17,858 bases of DNA from JBDREF01 sp043820045 (GTDB lineage Bacteria > Planctomycetota > Phycisphaerae > Sedimentisphaerales > Anaerobacaceae): assembly GCA_043820045.1 (NCBI GenBank), contig JBDREF010000370.1, positions 1-17,858 of the forward strand, in the 5' to 3' direction. The position numbers were made by a program, and so were the translations under genes. The notes below the pieces were generated by a model. That model worked only from the letters and a program-made list of their open reading frames with translations. It had not been told where the DNA came from and did no database searches. Within the stretch, counting starts at the first letter, position 1, and the number at the start of each line of letters is the position of its first letter. Positions 1 to 7,889 of this stretch are shown here, piece by piece.

Positions 1-3
1 TTT

Positions 4-133
4 TGTCATTCCGACCGAGCGCAGCGAGCGGAGGAATCTGGCTTCCGCCGCAAGGTGTCCCCGAGGGAGAGCAGCCGGTTCGCTTCGTCGGTCAGATCTC
101 TCCATTGCGCCTTCGGCTCCAGTCGAGATGACA
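4..133. repeat. Interspersed repeat element with imperfect inverted ends
   Basis: The segment starts with tgtcattccgac (4-15) and ends with gtcgagatgaca (122-133). The reverse complement of the second matches the first at 10 of 12 positions. Inside the left end, attcc (9-13) and ggaat (32-36) flank a gagcg-rich core. The same ATTCC/GGAAT pattern recurs at 8166-8187 and 8203-8222, so this is a dispersed family in this genome. The minus-strand frame covering this stretch has an arginine- and serine-rich composition typical of non-coding DNA, so I do not call a gene. Confidence 0.55.
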
Positions 134-216
134 AACGAGGCCCGACATGACAGAACGCGCACCTGAAGGCTTTTCCAAAACCCCATGAACTCTCCCCCCG
201 TATTCCGACCGCACAC

Positions 217-245
217 TTGACAAAGGTCGCGGCGAGCCTTAGACT
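217..245 (+). promoter_or_regulatory. Candidate sigma-70 promoter of guaA
   Basis: A perfect -35 box TTGACA (217-222) is followed by a 17-bp spacer and TAGACT (240-245), which matches 4 of 6 bases of the -10 consensus including the key first T, second A and last T. This gives a 5' leader of about 50 nt before the guaA ATG at 301. No riboswitch-like structure was evident in the leader. Confidence 0.5.
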
Positions 246-300
246 CGGCCTCGAACGTTCGACGAGCATCGTGTAACGAGAATCGCAAAAAAGGAAGATT

Positions 301-1842
301 ATGAGCAGGGAAGTAGTCGCCATCCTGGATTTTGGCAGTCAGTACGGCCAGTTGATAGCCCGGCGGGTCCGCGAACTGAACGTGTATTCCCAAATCTGCC
401 GGGCCGATATTACGGCCGCAGAGTTGTCCAAGCTGCCGCTCAAAGGCTTGATACTCTCCGGCGGGCCGGCGAGCGTCTATGATAAGAACGCTATAAGATG
501 CGACGAAAAAATCTTCGAACTGGACGTCCCGATTCTCGGCATCTGTTACGGCATGCAGTTGGGTTGCCAGATTTTAGGGGCGAAAATCGTCGCCGCCGAG
601 AGGCGCGAGTACGGGCGGACGAGCCTGTCCATTCTCGACAAGAGCGATTTATTTGCGAATCTGCCGGAGTCAATGACGGCCTGGGCCAGCCACGGCGACC
701 AGATACAAGATTTGGGTCATGATTTTTCCAAGTTGGCAAGCACCGAGACCTGCCCATTCGCGGCGGTCCGCCACAAAAAGACGAAGTTTTTCGGCGTTCA
801 GTTCCATCCGGAAGTCTCACACACGCCCAAGGGGTCGGTTATCCTGAAGAATTTCCTCTATGACATTTGCGATTGTGCCGGCGACTGGAAGATGAGCGAT
901 TTTGCAAGCGAGACCGTCGAGGCCGTTCGCCGTCAGGTCGGCAGCGATACCGTGATATGCGGCCTGAGCGGCGGGGTCGATTCCTCGGTCGTCGCTTCGC
1001 TGATTCATAAAGCGATAGGGGACCAGCTCGTCTGCATCTTCGTTGATAACGGCCTGCTGCGAAAGAACGAATGCGAAGGCGTCGTTTCCACCTTCCGCAA
1101 CCATTTTCATATGGACCTGCGGGTGGTCGATTGGTCCGAGCAGTTCTTATCGAAGCTTGCCGGCGTCACCGACCCCCAGCAGAAGCGCAAGATAATCGGC
1201 GCCGAGTTCATCAAAGCCTTCGAGTCAGCGGCCTCGAAGATTCCAAACGCGAAATTCCTCGCCCAGGGCACGCTCTATCCCGATGTCATCGAGTCAGGCT
1301 CGAAGGACGGCAACCCCGCCGCGAATATCAAGCTGCACCACAACGTCGGCGGGCTGCCGGAAGAGTTAGGATTCGAGCTGGTCGAGCCGCTGCGGGATTT
1401 GTTCAAGGACGAGGTTCGCTTGGTTGGCGAATATCTCGGCCTGCCGGAAGAGATGGTCTGGCGGCACCCCTTCCCCGGTCCCGGCCTGGCGGTAAGGGTA
1501 ATAGGAGAGGTCACGCGGCCACGGCTGGAAATACTACGAGCAGCCGATGAGATTTTGATAGACGAAATCAAGGCGGCCGGACTGTACCGAAAGATATCGC
1601 AGGCTCTGGCGGTACTGCTGCCTATCTCGACGGTCGGAGTGATGGGTGATGAGCGAAGTTACGAGAACGTCGTCGCCATCAGAGCGGTAGAGACGGTAGA
1701 TTTCATGACTGCCGACTTCTCGCAAATCCCCTACGAAGTCCTGGGCCTAATAGCCAGCCGTATAATAAACGAAGTCCGAGGCGTCAACCGCGTAGTCTAT
1801 GACATCTCCAGCAAACCCCCCGCAACAATCGAATGGGAATAA
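301..1842 (+). CDS. guaA: GMP synthase (glutamine-hydrolysing)
   Basis: GuaA converts XMP, glutamine and ATP to GMP in the last step of guanine nucleotide synthesis, in the cytoplasm. The 513-aa product is close to the usual length (about 525 in E. coli). The N-terminal class I glutamine amidotransferase domain (about 1-190) shows the nucleophile Cys82 in GICYGMQ and the His169/Glu171 pair in QFHPEVS. The ATP pyrophosphatase domain follows, with the PP-loop SGGVDSS at 223-229. The C-terminal dimerisation domain ends in the family-typical KPPATIEWE. The ATG is preceded by an aaggaa ribosome site at 291-296, about 4 nt upstream, and by a good promoter. The gene stands alone: no guaB is next to it, and the following genes look foreign. 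All catalytic motifs are intact, so I am sure of the function. Confidence 0.98.
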   Translation: MSREVVAILDFGSQYGQLIARRVRELNVYSQICRADITAAELSKLPLKGLILSGGPASVYDKNAIRCDEKIFELDVPILGICYGMQLGCQILGAKIVAAERREYGRTSLSILDKSDLFANLPESMTAWASHGDQIQDLGHDFSKLASTETCPFAAVRHKKTKFFGVQFHPEVSHTPKGSVILKNFLYDICDCAGDWKMSDFASETVEAVRRQVGSDTVICGLSGGVDSSVVASLIHKAIGDQLVCIFVDNGLLRKNECEGVVSTFRNHFHMDLRVVDWSEQFLSKLAGVTDPQQKRKIIGAEFIKAFESAASKIPNAKFLAQGTLYPDVIESGSKDGNPAANIKLHHNVGGLPEELGFELVEPLRDLFKDEVRLVGEYLGLPEEMVWRHPFPGPGLAVRVIGEVTRPRLEILRAADEILIDEIKAAGLYRKISQALAVLLPISTVGVMGDERSYENVVAIRAVETVDFMTADFSQIPYEVLGLIASRIINEVRGVNRVVYDISSKPPATIEWE

Positions 1843-1846
1843 CTTG

Positions 1847-1924
1847 CCACAGAGAGCACAGAGGCCACAGAGAAATAACCGATTCTCGAATCTCGCCGTC
1901 ACCCCGAGCGAAGCCGAGGGGTCT
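1847..1924. repeat. Short tandem 9-mers and an ACCCC/GGGGT palindromic element
   Basis: Directly after guaA three 9-bp copies of a ccacagaga-like unit stand in tandem (1847, 1856, 1865). They are followed by an element with arms acccc (1901-1905) and ggggt (1918-1922) around a gagcgaagccga core, which belongs to the same style as the ATTCC/GGAAT elements elsewhere in the window. No intrinsic terminator with a U-tract was found here. Confidence 0.5.
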
Positions 1925-2055
1925 AATTAAACGCCCCCGAGAAGCGGCTCCAAAACAAACACCTTGAATTCTCCCATCTTTCATTCTCGCCGACAAAATC
2001 TTAACTGAAAAACACGTATGGCGCCCCGAATGCCGGACAACAAAGATCAGCCGAT

Positions 2056-2244
2056 TTGAATGAAGATAAATTGACTTTATGGAGAGTAACTGCTACGTTG
2101 GTTGACACAAGCAGGCGGATTGAATGGATAGTCGCAAAGGAATTCATTGAAACGATAGACTTTGTCGTCTTTCGAGAGAATATCTGGAGGCGTCTTAATA
2201 GGGGCAGAAATGATAACTCCCGCATCTTATACGTGTTCGCCTAA
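2056..2244 (+). CDS. Small hypothetical protein, possibly truncated at its 5' end
   Basis: Unrecognised 62-aa reading frame with a balanced, protein-like composition (for example WRVTATLVDTSRRIEWIVAKEF). The only in-frame start near here is TTG at 2056, and I see no ribosome site before it. The frame stays open upstream to a stop at 2002 and encodes about 17 more plausible residues without an ATG or GTG, so the true 5' end may have been lost. The stop codon lies inside gcctaa (2239-2244), the left arm of an 18-bp palindrome that ends in GTTAGGC. The base composition is more AT-rich than guaA or car, as for the next two genes, which suggests acquired DNA. It could also be a decayed fragment rather than a working gene. 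Confidence 0.3.
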   Translation: MNEDKLTLWRVTATLVDTSRRIEWIVAKEFIETIDFVVFRENIWRRLNRGRNDNSRILYVFA

Positions 2245-2256
2245 TCATTGTTAGGC
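2239..2256. repeat. GCCTAA/TTAGGC palindrome, possible cassette boundary
   Basis: Perfect 6-bp arms gcctaa (2239-2244) and ttaggc (2251-2256) flank a 6-nt loop. The right side GTTAGGC (2250-2256) fits the integron core-site consensus GTTRRRY exactly, and the left GCCTAAT is one base off RYYYAAC. A complete attC would be about 57 bp or longer, so at best this is a collapsed site; otherwise it is a plain small hairpin. Confidence 0.3.
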
Positions 2257-2288
2257 TTGTAGAGACCGGTCAATAGAAAGGAGACAAC

Positions 2289-2666
2289 ATGATCAAAGTG
2301 GGCAAACGATCCAAGGCGAAGTATTGGGGAGGATTTGAGGTCCAAGACCTCGTCACCCTCGATTCTCCCGTCAAGTGCTTCAGCACAGAGAAGGGGCAAG
2401 TGGATTTTAATCCCACGATTGTGAAGATCGCTTGGGATCGCTACCCCTCCGGGGATAAACATGAACTATGGTTTCCCTACTGGATCAAGATCGATGGCAA
2501 AGAGAAGTACGGACAGTATGCGCCCATGATCGGCCAGAAGGCATTACTTGGACTATTGTCCAAAGCGATAGATCATGGATTTTTTGAGAATGACTTTCTT
2601 GAAGGGCTGGGTCGAAAGATAGCAGGATATCAGAAAGGCCGAATGACAGTACAAAAAGATGTCTAA
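2289..2666 (+). CDS. Hypothetical protein, 125 aa
   Basis: I do not recognise this protein. The ATG is well supported by AAAGGAG at 2277-2283, five nt upstream. The product is basic and soluble-looking, with no signal peptide or membrane segment. It has an aromatic-rich middle (around WFPYWIKIDG) that looks like beta strands, and a C-terminal half (MIGQKALLGLLSKAIDHGF) likely to be helical. The stop codon sits in GTCTAAC (2661-2667), a match to RYYYAAC, and TTAGGC lies shortly before the gene at 2251-2256. That arrangement is typical of a single-gene integron cassette, although the right-hand box is imperfect. GC content is lower than in guaA and carB. Confidence 0.6.
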   Translation: MIKVGKRSKAKYWGGFEVQDLVTLDSPVKCFSTEKGQVDFNPTIVKIAWDRYPSGDKHELWFPYWIKIDGKEKYGQYAPMIGQKALLGLLSKAIDHGFFENDFLEGLGRKIAGYQKGRMTVQKDV

Positions 2667-2723
2667 CCAACAACTGGTACACACGCTATAGGCGGGCGGC
2701 GCGGCACAACCGGAACATTAGGT
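2661..2723 (+). repeat. Possible degenerate attC-like site
   Basis: A 63-bp segment opens with GTCTAAC (2661-2667, matching RYYYAAC) and closes with ATTAGGT (2717-2723, one base off GTTRRRY). The interior is partly self-complementary: ctggt (2673-2677) can pair with accgg (2709-2713) using one G-T pair, and cgc/gcg pair around tatag. Its length and its placement right at the stop codon suit an attC site. The missing G at the cleavage point and the weak inner boxes argue that it is degenerate or coincidental. Confidence 0.3.
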
Positions 2724-2748
2724 GTGCATATGGCGAAAGGAAACGATT

Positions 2749-3321
2749 ATGTGGGAACTTAACAAGCGTTGCTTTAAAATTGACAAAACAAATGCCAAAG
2801 CAATGATTGATGGTTATCTGAAAAATGGTGCATTGATTAGACAGGCAATATGGTGTGCTGTAAAGGACGCACTATTCCCAATGTTGATAACTTTAAATAG
2901 AACTCGCACAAAATTCCGAATGAGTTCGATTGGTGAAAGCCTACGGTCAGATGATTATTTAATTCCCTATAAGTACGTTGCAGATCTGGATTCTGAGTAT
3001 CCTATCAAGAATGACCATAGACTGTGGGAAACCGTATGCAGTAATGGGCTGTTTGATGTGTGGGTGCCAGATGCCCCATACGAACGTTTTGCGGATGCCA
3101 AATCAGATCGGGCAAAATTTCGAATTCAATTGATCCGGGTATGGCAAATAAGAGAAGAGTTTGCTGAGGATGAAATCATCCATGCAAGCGACAGGATTGA
3201 TCATTTGAACAGTTCGTGCGACAGAATGGTCACTCCAATCAAGCCGGTTATTTGCGATGGAGAGTTTGAAAGAATCAAAGCGTTATTAATTTCCTCTGTG
3301 AAGGACTTTGGAACGAAATAG
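2749..3321 (+). CDS. Hypothetical protein, 190 aa
   Basis: Unrecognised. The frame is open from a GTG at 2722, but the ATG at 2749 is preferred because aaagga lies at 2737-2742, about 6 nt before it. The product is soluble, mixed alpha/beta, without signal peptide, membrane helix or any catalytic motif I can name. Visible patches are DDYLIPYKYVADLD in the middle and a charged C-terminal helix region. The gene is AT-rich with codon use unlike its GC-rich neighbours, and lies in the same direction as 2289-2666 with an 82-bp gap containing the attC-like segment. It is probably horizontally acquired. Confidence 0.6.
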   Translation: MWELNKRCFKIDKTNAKAMIDGYLKNGALIRQAIWCAVKDALFPMLITLNRTRTKFRMSSIGESLRSDDYLIPYKYVADLDSEYPIKNDHRLWETVCSNGLFDVWVPDAPYERFADAKSDRAKFRIQLIRVWQIREEFAEDEIIHASDRIDHLNSSCDRMVTPIKPVICDGEFERIKALLISSVKDFGTK

Positions 3322-3343
3322 TTTTTGTGTTATCCCCTCACAA

Positions 3344-3448
3344 GTTAGGTAGGGTGGGCCTTGGCCCACCGATCATGGATGGTGGGGCAGAGCCCCACCC
3401 TGCAATTTTGTCACTTCGCGTCTTGGCGTCTTTGTGGTGAGTAATACC
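3344..3448. repeat. TAGGGTGGGCC hairpin repeat block between convergent genes
   Basis: There are two strong stems: ggtgggcc (3353-3360) with ggcccacc (3363-3370), and ggtggggc (3381-3388) with gccccacc (3392-3399). An outer agggtggg/ccaccct pairing is also possible. A tcttggcg/tctttg stretch follows at about 3420-3435. The block lies between the converging ends of the 2749-3321 gene and carA, so it may act as a two-way transcription barrier, but it lacks a proper U-tract. GTTAGGT at its left edge (3344-3350) also fits GTTRRRY. Confidence 0.5.
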
Positions 3449-3450
3449 GG

Positions 3451-4569
3451 TTATTTCTTATTCTTCATCAGGTCGATGAAGTCTTCGAAGAGGTAGTTCG
3501 AATCGTGGGGGCCGGGGGAGGCTTCGGGGTGGTACTGGACTGAGAAGGCCGGCACGTCTTTGCAGCGGAATCCTTCGTTCGTATTGTCGTTGAGATTCAG
3601 GTGCGTCAGCTCGACGTTTTTGCTTTCGAGCGAATCCATATCGACGCAGAAGCCGTGGTTCTGCGCGGTGATTTCGATCTTTCCGGTCTTTAGATTCTTG
3701 ACGGGATGGTTTGCACCACGGTGGCCGAATTTGAGTTTGTAGGTCTTTGCCCCGAGCGCGAGTGCGAGTATCTGGTGGCCGAGGCAGATGCCGAAGATTG
3801 GAACCTTTCCGAGTAGCTTGCGGACGGTTTCGACCGCATAGCTCACAGGCGCCGGATCGCCGGGGCCGTTGCTCAGGAATACGCCGTCGGGCTTTTGGGC
3901 GAGGACCTCTTTCGATGCGGTATCTGCCGGCACGACGTGAACGTCGCAGCCGTGCGAGCGGAGCAGCCGCAGGATATTGTACTTGATGCCGAAATCGAAG
4001 GCCACGACCTTATATTTCTTTTCGGGTGCGTATTCGATGCCGGTCAGTACATCGGTCACGCCCTTGTCCCAATGGTACGGTTTCTTCACAGTCACATCCC
4101 TGACGATGTCTCTTCCGACCAGGCCCGGGTACTCGGCTAATTGTTTCTTCAGGTTTGTTACGCCCAGTTCGCTCGATGAAATAATTCCCCGCATCGCCCC
4201 TGCGGTGCGGATGTGCCTTACCAGCGCCCGCGTGTCGATGCCTTCGAGGCCGACGATATTGTTGGCTTTGAGATAATCGCTCAGCGACACGGCGTTTCGC
4301 CAGTTGCTGGGGTAATCACAGTTTTCCTTAACGATGAACCCGCTCGCAAATATCTTCCTCGACTCACAATCGTCGCTGTTCGTGCCATAGTTGCCGATAA
4401 GCGGGTACGTCATTGTGATTATCTGCTCGTTGTACGATGGGTCGGTAAGGATCTCCTGGTAGCCGGCCATGCTCGTATTAAATACAACTTCCCCGCACTT
4501 GCCGCCCCTGGCGCCAAAAGATGTGCCTTTGAAAACAGTGCCGTCTTCCAATAGCAGAATAGCTTTCAC
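3451..4569 (-). CDS. carA: Carbamoyl-phosphate synthase small subunit (glutaminase)
   Basis: CarA hydrolyses glutamine and channels ammonia to CarB. The 372-aa product has the usual length. The N-terminal CPSase small-chain domain (about 1-140) includes the typical GYQEILTDPSY. The class I amidotransferase domain contains SNGPGDP (233-239), nucleophile Cys262 in GICLGHQ, and His347/Glu349 in QYHPEASPGP. The start is GTG at 4569, chosen because the family's N-terminus begins there and an aaggaaa ribosome site (complement of 4577-4583) lies 7 nt upstream. The stop codon of carB is only 15 bp upstream, so the two are co-transcribed with CarA second. This order is the reverse of the common carAB arrangement. 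Confidence 0.97.
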   Translation of the reverse strand: MKAILLLEDGTVFKGTSFGARGGKCGEVVFNTSMAGYQEILTDPSYNEQIITMTYPLIGNYGTNSDDCESRKIFASGFIVKENCDYPSNWRNAVSLSDYLKANNIVGLEGIDTRALVRHIRTAGAMRGIISSSELGVTNLKKQLAEYPGLVGRDIVRDVTVKKPYHWDKGVTDVLTGIEYAPEKKYKVVAFDFGIKYNILRLLRSHGCDVHVVPADTASKEVLAQKPDGVFLSNGPGDPAPVSYAVETVRKLLGKVPIFGICLGHQILALALGAKTYKLKFGHRGANHPVKNLKTGKIEITAQNHGFCVDMDSLESKNVELTHLNLNDNTNEGFRCKDVPAFSVQYHPEASPGPHDSNYLFEDFIDLMKNKK

Positions 4570-4584
4570 TGACCGGTTTCCTTG

Positions 4585-7500
4585 TTATCGATAGTAGAGC
4601 TGAATGGGCTTAACGCCGACTTTTCTTTGCTTCAACGCCTCGATTGCCTTTGCTACGGCCATGGCGCCCCTGATAGTCGTGACGTAGGGCACTTGCCGGT
4701 CGAGCGCGTTCCTTCTTATGGCGAACGAATGCGTTATCGACTGCTTGCCGATTGTAGTATTGATAATCAGGTCGATTTCATTATTGATGATGGAGTCCAC
4801 AATGTTCGGTCTTCCTTCGGTAATTTTCAGTACGAACTCCGAAGGAATGTTGTTGTTGATGAACGCGATGCACGTGCCCTTGGTCGCCAGAATCTTAAAG
4901 CCCATCGCGTGCAGCTTTCGGGCTACTTCGACCGCTCTCGGCTTGTCGCCGTCCTTGACGCTGAAGAACACGTTGCCGGCGGTCGGCAGGGTGTTGCCCG
5001 CGGCGATTTGCGATTTTGCGAACGCGATGCCGAAATCATCCGATATGCCCATGACCTCGCCGGTCGAGAGCATTTCCGGGCCGAGAAGCGTATCTATGCC
5101 CGGGAACTTCAGGAACGGGAACACCGCTTCCTTGACGCAGAAATGGCTGCGATGCACCTCTTGCGTGAAGCCCAGCTCATCCAGCGTCATGCCGGTCATT
5201 ACCTTGGCGGCGAGTTTGGCCAGCGGCACGCCGATGGCCTTGCTCACGAACGGAATTGTCCTGGAGGCCCGCGGGTTGACTTCGAGGATATAGACCAACT
5301 CGTCCTTGACCGCGAACTGGATGTTTATCAGGCCCTTGACTTTCAACTCGAGCGCGAGCATCTTCGCCTGCTTCTCGATCTCGGCCAGGACCGTTTCGCT
5401 TATCGAAACCGGGGGCAGCGAGCAGGCGCTGTCGCCGGAATGAACGCCTGCTTCCTCAATGTGCTCCATTATTCCGCCGATGACGACTCTTTTGCCGTCG
5501 CTGATGGCATCGACGTCCAGTTCCGTGGCGTCATCGAGGAATTTATCGACAAGGATCGGATGCTCGCCCGAGACTTCAATCGCCTCATCGACACAAGCCT
5601 TCAACTCGTCCTGGTCGTAAACGATTTGCATGGCTCTGCCGCCCAGAACGAAGCTGGGCCTTATCAGCAGCGGGAAACCGAGCTTGTCCGCTATCTTGAG
5701 TGTCTGGGTGTAGGTCTTTGCCGTGCCGCTGAAGGGCTGACGCAGTTTGAGCTTTTCGACGAGCTTATTGAAACGCTTGCGGTCCTCGGCGCGGTCGATG
5801 CTGTCGGGCGAGGTACCGATGATTTTCACTCCGGCCTTCTCCAGCGGCACCGCGAGCTTGAGCGGCGTCTGGCCGCCGAACTGCACGATTACACCGTCCG
5901 GATTTTCCTTATCGACAATCGACATTACGTCTTCGAACGTAAGCGGCTCGAAGTAAAGTCTGTCCGAGGTGTCGTAGTCGGTGCTCACCGTCTCGGGATT
6001 GCAGTTTACCATTATCGATTCGATGCCGATTTCCCGCAGCGCGAAAGCCGCATGAACGCAGCAGTAATCGAACTCGATGCCCTGGCCTATGCGGTTGGGC
6101 CCGCCGCCGAGGATCATTACCTTCCTTCTGCCGGTCGGATTCGCCTCGCACTCGCCTTCGTAGGTGGAATAAAGGTAAGGAGTGGCCGCCTCGAATTCGG
6201 CGCCGCAGGTGTCCACCGTTTTGTAAACCGGGTTTATCTTCAGAGATTGCCTGTACTTGCGGAAGTCCGGCTCTTTTACGTTGAGCAGAGATGCCATGTA
6301 CTTGTCGCTGAAGCCGTACTCTTTCGCCTTTCGCATCAGGCCCGACGACAGCACCTCGACCTTCCGGCTACTGTCTTCCGTGGTCTGCTTTGCGGCGTTC
6401 TTTATCTTCTCTTCTAATTTGACGATATCGTTTATATTGTTGAGGAACCAGGGATCGATCTTCGTCAGTGTGAAAACTTCCTCGACCGGCACCTTTCTGC
6501 GCAGCGCCTCGGCTACGTACCAGAGTTTGTCCCAGCAGTTGGTCCGCAGCTTGTCTTTGAGTTCATGTGTCGAGAGATTCTTGCGGATATGCCGGTTGTC
6601 GAGCGAGTAGCGGTCGATCTCCAGCGACCTTATGGCCTTCTGCAGCGATTCCTTAAAAGTCCTGCCGATGGCCATCGCCTCGCCGACCGATTTCATCTGT
6701 ATGGTCAGCTCCGCGTTGGTCTTCGGGAATTTTTCAAACGTGAACCTCGGAAATTTCACCACGCAATAATCGATCGTCGGTTCGAAACAGGCCGGCGTCT
6801 TTTTGGTAATATCGTTCGGAATCTCGTCGAGCGTGTATCCGACGGCCAGCAGCGAGGCGATTTTGGCGATGGGAAAGCCCGTTGCCTTCGAAGCAAGCGC
6901 CGAGCTTCGCGAAACCCGCGGATTCATCTCGATCACGTAAAGCTTGCCGTTGTCGGGATTGACGGCGAACTGTATGTTCGAGCCGCCGGTCTCCACGCCG
7001 ATGGCCCGAATGATCTTCAGCGATGCATCCCGCATCACCTGGTATTCTTTGTCGGTCAGCGTCTGGGCCGGGGCCACCGTGATGCTGTCGCCGGTATGGA
7101 TGCCCATCGGGTCGAGGTTCTCTATCGAGCAGACAATCACGACGTTGTCCTTCCTGTCCCGCATCACCTCAAGCTCGTATTCCTTCCACCCGATCACGGA
7201 TTCCTCGATGAGGACCTCGTTCTTCGGGCTCAGGTGCAGGCCCCAGCGAATGTATTCGGCGTATTCCTCGGCGTTATACGCGACGTTTCCGCCGGTCCCG
7301 CCTAAGGTATAGCTGGGGCGGATAATGGCCGGATAGCCGATGTATTCGATGATTTTCCTGGCCTGTTCCCAGGTCTGTGCGAATCCGCTTTTAGGCACTT
7401 CCAGGCCGCACTCGGCTATCGTCTGCTTGAAGCGGTCCCTCTCCTCGGCCTTCTTGATACTCTTGAGGTTCGCGCCTAACATCCGGACATTGTACTTCTT

Positions 7501-7824
7501 CAGCACCCCGCTCTCGGCCAGCGCTACGGCGATGTTCAGGCCGGTCTGGCCGCCTAAGGTGGGCAGCAGGCTGTCCGGCTTTTCCTTTGCGATTATTTTC
7601 TCGACAATCTCCGGCGTGATCGGCTCGATATACGTCCGGTCGGCTAATTCCGGGTCGGTCATTATCGTGGCCGGGTTGCTGTTTATCAGAACAACCTTGT
7701 AGCCGGCCGCCCGCAGGACCTTGCACGCCTGGGCGCCGGAATAGTCGAACTCGCAGGCCTGCCCGATGACTATCGGCCCGGAGCCTATGATGAGTATCTT
7801 GTGTATATCTTTGCGTTTAGGCAT
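4585..7824 (-). CDS. carB: Carbamoyl-phosphate synthase large subunit, copy 1
   Basis: CarB makes carbamoyl phosphate from bicarbonate, ammonia and two ATP for pyrimidine and arginine synthesis. The 1079-aa product matches the usual length (1073 in E. coli). Numbering follows E. coli in the first ATP-grasp half: Arg129, Arg169 (IIRPSYTLGGTGG), Glu215, His243 (GIHTGDS), Gln285, Glu299, Asn301 and Arg303 (VIEMNPRVSR). An oligomerisation region spans about 400-555. The second ATP-grasp half holds LIRPSFVLGGRAM and YILEVNPRASR. The MGS-like regulatory domain (about 940-1079) includes NTTIGKQSITHS. The ATG at 7824 gives the standard MPKRKDIHKI start, but the ribosome site is weak (gaaaga). It is first in the carB-carA operon. 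The leader holds repeat DNA and no clear pyrimidine attenuator. Confidence 0.97.
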   Translation of the reverse strand: MPKRKDIHKILIIGSGPIVIGQACEFDYSGAQACKVLRAAGYKVVLINSNPATIMTDPELADRTYIEPITPEIVEKIIAKEKPDSLLPTLGGQTGLNIAVALAESGVLKKYNVRMLGANLKSIKKAEERDRFKQTIAECGLEVPKSGFAQTWEQARKIIEYIGYPAIIRPSYTLGGTGGNVAYNAEEYAEYIRWGLHLSPKNEVLIEESVIGWKEYELEVMRDRKDNVVIVCSIENLDPMGIHTGDSITVAPAQTLTDKEYQVMRDASLKIIRAIGVETGGSNIQFAVNPDNGKLYVIEMNPRVSRSSALASKATGFPIAKIASLLAVGYTLDEIPNDITKKTPACFEPTIDYCVVKFPRFTFEKFPKTNAELTIQMKSVGEAMAIGRTFKESLQKAIRSLEIDRYSLDNRHIRKNLSTHELKDKLRTNCWDKLWYVAEALRRKVPVEEVFTLTKIDPWFLNNINDIVKLEEKIKNAAKQTTEDSSRKVEVLSSGLMRKAKEYGFSDKYMASLLNVKEPDFRKYRQSLKINPVYKTVDTCGAEFEAATPYLYSTYEGECEANPTGRRKVMILGGGPNRIGQGIEFDYCCVHAAFALREIGIESIMVNCNPETVSTDYDTSDRLYFEPLTFEDVMSIVDKENPDGVIVQFGGQTPLKLAVPLEKAGVKIIGTSPDSIDRAEDRKRFNKLVEKLKLRQPFSGTAKTYTQTLKIADKLGFPLLIRPSFVLGGRAMQIVYDQDELKACVDEAIEVSGEHPILVDKFLDDATELDVDAISDGKRVVIGGIMEHIEEAGVHSGDSACSLPPVSISETVLAEIEKQAKMLALELKVKGLINIQFAVKDELVYILEVNPRASRTIPFVSKAIGVPLAKLAAKVMTGMTLDELGFTQEVHRSHFCVKEAVFPFLKFPGIDTLLGPEMLSTGEVMGISDDFGIAFAKSQIAAGNTLPTAGNVFFSVKDGDKPRAVEVARKLHAMGFKILATKGTCIAFINNNIPSEFVLKITEGRPNIVDSIINNEIDLIINTTIGKQSITHSFAIRRNALDRQVPYVTTIRGAMAVAKAIEALKQRKVGVKPIQLYYR

Positions 7825-7841
7825 TTTTTTGTCTTTCGACG

Positions 7842-7889
7842 GGATAACAGGATTAACAAAGATAATATATCACGTACATCCTGTCATCC
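7842..7889. repeat. GGATAACAGGAT inverted repeat in the carB leader
   Basis: Arms ggataacaggat (7842-7853) and atcctgtcatcc (7878-7889) match in inverted orientation at 11 of 12 positions, with a 24-nt AT-rich loop. The same core, ttcgac..gataacagga, recurs near 10906-10922, so this is a dispersed family. It lies 18 bp upstream of the carB start, within the expected mRNA leader, and could therefore fold in the transcript; a regulatory role is only a possibility. Confidence 0.5.

Noticed and set aside
2001..2225. 74-codon minus-strand frame opposite the 2056-2244 frame
   Set aside because: Less protein-like (Ser/Leu-rich) than the plus-strand frame and no start signal.
3344..3400. Rho-independent terminator
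   Set aside because: Stems are strong but no U-tract follows on either strand. Listed as repeat DNA, with a barrier role only suggested.
4582..6417. 611-codon open frame antisense to carB copy 1, and a 363-codon one at 15288-16379 antisense to copy 2
   Set aside because: Both lie wholly over strongly conserved CarB coding sequence. Their products are rich in Arg, His, Asp and Val from complementary codons and have no ribosome site. They are by-products of GC-rich codon use.
6565..7305. 246-codon plus-strand frame over carB copy 1
   Set aside because: Same reasoning as above: shadow of the CarB coding strand with no domain or start signal.
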